NCBI GenBank assembly: GCA_937995745.1
Contig: CALKIU010000128.1
Span: 1 to 6,108 of the forward strand
Reading direction: 5' to 3'
Length of the DNA: 6,108 nt
From: an uncultured Bacillaceae bacterium
GTDB taxonomy: Bacteria > Bacillota > Bacilli > Bacillales > Cytobacillaceae
Below are positions 4,789 to 6,108 of this stretch, piece by piece. The position numbers and the translations under genes were made by a program. Below the pieces are notes generated by a model that saw only the letters and a list, made by a program, of their open reading frames with translations, did not search any database and was not told the origin of the DNA. Position 1 is the stretch's first letter. Each line of letters starts with the position of its first letter.

Positions 4789-5883
4789 TTAGAATGAGAT
4801 TTTTTCGACCGGCTGGAGGCCTTTTGTTTTCAGGAATTTCATGTTGTGTTCGAAGTTTTGCATGGCGTCGGAGCAGTCGATGAGTTCCAGATTGAGCTTG
4901 TCCAGGGTGGCGCGGTCGATTTTTACGGATAACAGGGTCTTTTTTTCCATGTATCCGGTCGCCGTATTTAAGATGTCATCGTTGGCATGGATGATGACGT
5001 AATCGAGCGGCAGGAGCGAGAACATGTCTTTGGCGATGCGGATGGCGCAGCTGCACACGTAATCTTGCTGCAGGTCGTAGTATTGTGTTTTCGGCATTTT
5101 TTTGACCGACACTCTTCCGGTTTTTGTCAAGCTTTTTATTTCATTCGGGATGACGGAGTCGATGTGGACGTCAAAAATGATTTCCATGAAGTCAGGGCTG
5201 TCGGCAAAAATTTCAAAGCCGCTGCCGAATTCTTGCAAATCTTCGAACGGGGCAAATTCTTCAATGACTTCGAAATAGGTGTCAACGTCCCCGGCCAACA
5301 CTTTTTCGGCCATGTGCACGAGTTTTTCCCAGCCGGCGTATAATTGTTCGTCTTTTTGTTTGGCTGCGGCGACTTTTTGCAACAGTTCCGTGCGCTTCTT
5401 TTCGCTTTTTCCGGTCAGTTTTTCGAAGAATCCCGGTTGATAGTTGTTCAGTTCTTTCACCGCTTCTTTTTCATTGGGCCCCATTTCGTTTTTGTTGAAC
5501 GGCGGGGCGGAATGTCTGATTTGTTCCCAGTTAATGGGGTCGAGATGTTCGATGTGCAGCGATTTCATCATGTCGAGGCGGTTTTGGAACATTTCCACTT
5601 CCAGCCGGTTGCGCTCGAGTTGTTCCATTCTTTCTTGTTGGGCGAGCTGCCGTTTCAGTTCGGCGTTGCGGTTGTAGGAATTTGTTTTATGGCGTTTGGA
5701 TGAATGGGTTTCGGTGTAATAGATTCCCGTTCCCGGGATGCCGACGGTGGTTCTTCGCTGGCCTTTGGAGTTGATGGTGTATCGGAATCCCTTGCCGCCG
5801 AAACTGATGCTTGTGCTTTTTTTGCCGAAATTCAGGCGGACGCCGGGGGCGATTTTAATGCTCTTGCGAAAACGCAAACCCAT
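4789..5883 (-). CDS. DUF4236 domain-containing protein of unknown function
   Basis: This is a 364-residue, apparently soluble protein with no signal peptide or membrane helix. Residues about 3-54 are a clear DUF4236 domain: LRFRKSIKIAPGVRLNFGK, then SxSFGGKGFRYTIN, RRTTVGIPGTGIYY, a compact beta-rich module with conserved glycines. A charged Gln/Glu/Arg-rich helix at about 73-108 looks like a coiled coil. A second charged helical stretch spans about 136-196. The C-terminal part (about 200-364) is a mixed alpha/beta region with a VCSCAIRIAKDMFSLLP segment holding two close cysteines (C277, C279). It ends in a SDAMQNFEHNMKF motif, which I recall only loosely from other long DUF4236 proteins. 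No enzymatic role is established for the family. The gene has its own terminator, and repeats fill the DNA upstream. Confidence 0.9.
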   Translation of the reverse strand: MGLRFRKSIKIAPGVRLNFGKKSTSISFGGKGFRYTINSKGQRRTTVGIPGTGIYYTETHSSKRHKTNSYNRNAELKRQLAQQERMEQLERNRLEVEMFQNRLDMMKSLHIEHLDPINWEQIRHSAPPFNKNEMGPNEKEAVKELNNYQPGFFEKLTGKSEKKRTELLQKVAAAKQKDEQLYAGWEKLVHMAEKVLAGDVDTYFEVIEEFAPFEDLQEFGSGFEIFADSPDFMEIIFDVHIDSVIPNEIKSLTKTGRVSVKKMPKTQYYDLQQDYVCSCAIRIAKDMFSLLPLDYVIIHANDDILNTATGYMEKKTLLSVKIDRATLDKLNLELIDCSDAMQNFEHNMKFLKTKGLQPVEKISF

Positions 5884-5886
5884 GTT

Positions 5887-5895
5887 GATCACCTC
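5887..5895 (-). promoter_or_regulatory. Shine-Dalgarno that sets the DUF4236 start
   Basis: GAGGTGATC is complementary to the 16S rRNA 3' end over nine consecutive bases and leads into the ATG at 5881-5883. An in-frame GTG at 5890-5892 lies inside this site, so it cannot be the start. The protein therefore begins MGLRFRKS, as family members do. Confidence 0.85.
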
Positions 5896-5955
5896 GTTTT
5901 AATAATCATTGCGTAAGATGGGCCGGGCAAAGCGGAACGGAGGCTGCGTACGATC

Positions 5956-6108
5956 GGGTGGGACAGGGGTGGCGGGACAGGTTTCTTGTCCCAGAGTGTG
6001 GAGTGGGACAGGGGGACAGGAAACCTGTCCCAGTTGGGAACTAGGGATGCGGAATCTGCCCCCTTGTCTGCCGGTTGGGATCTAGGAACGTGCAACCTGT
6101 CCCAGTTG
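5956..6108. repeat. Cluster of GGGACA-type repeats upstream of the DUF4236 gene
   Basis: Two exact hairpins are present: GGGACA 5974-5979 with TGTCCC 5987-5992 (loop GGTTTCT), and GGGACAGG 6013-6020 with CCTGTCCC 6024-6031 (loop AAA in this fuller pairing). The second is in the opposite orientation judged by its GGTT side. AACCTGTCCCAGTTG occurs identically at 6022-6036 and 6094-6108. GTTGGGAnCTAGG occurs at 6033 and 6074. The cluster continues beyond the window. No gene is supported in 5896-6108. Confidence 0.8.

Noticed and set aside
4987..5703. Two 118-119 codon open frames on the plus strand opposite the DUF4236 gene
   Set aside because: They are antisense shadows; the Phe- and Val-rich content mirrors the Lys/Glu-rich minus-strand protein.
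5889..6095. A 68-codon minus-strand frame upstream of the DUF4236 gene
   Set aside because: It is composed almost wholly of GGGACA-type repeat sequence and ends in the DUF4236 ribosome binding region.

Overview
The window looks like a chromosomal piece of a low-GC Gram-positive bacterium, most likely a member of the Bacillaceae. Ribosome binding sites match the AAGGAGGTGATC consensus (GAGGTGATC, AAAGGAGG, AGGAGG), intrinsic terminators are of the hairpin plus T-run type, and the recognisable proteins (DUF2812, DUF4236, Na/Pi cotransporter with PhoU-like tail) are common there. The genus cannot be fixed from the sequence.

Three well-supported genes are present, all on the minus strand. From right to left they are: a DUF4236 protein (4789-5883) with its own terminator at 4646-4675; a Na+/phosphate cotransporter-family protein (2783-4360) with a predicted extended -10 promoter and a leader of about 200 nt; and a DUF2812 protein with a C-terminal membrane segment (138-641), with a predicted promoter at 826-854 and a terminator at 31-66. 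The gaps, promoters and terminators suggest three separate transcription units, so no shared pathway should be inferred from adjacency.

The most unusual part is the 1.9 to 2.1 kb stretch between the DUF2812 gene and the transporter (642-2782), which has no convincing gene and is full of short repeats. Two families are visible. Family 1 is a hairpin of fixed geometry, GGGACA-N7-TGTCCC, with seven exact copies in the window plus partial and decayed ones. It lies at both window edges, between genes and right behind the transporter stop codon. Family 2 is a degenerate tandem repeat with a 20-21 bp period (core TAYYGGCGAAAWTTT). It occurs as two arrays in opposite orientation (minus strand 1113-1240, plus strand 2381-2512), and both begin with nearly the same short leader (GACMCAMATCAACATA, 14 of 16 positions identical). 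I do not recognise the second family.

The same island holds a possible gene relic (1784-2023: a perfect Shine-Dalgarno and ATG followed by an early in-frame stop) and a weak 47-codon reading frame (2532-2675). No transposase, RNA gene, CRISPR array or phage gene was found. The likeliest reading is an ordinary housekeeping or accessory segment with a repeat-rich island. The paired 20-bp arrays are the observation most worth pursuing.
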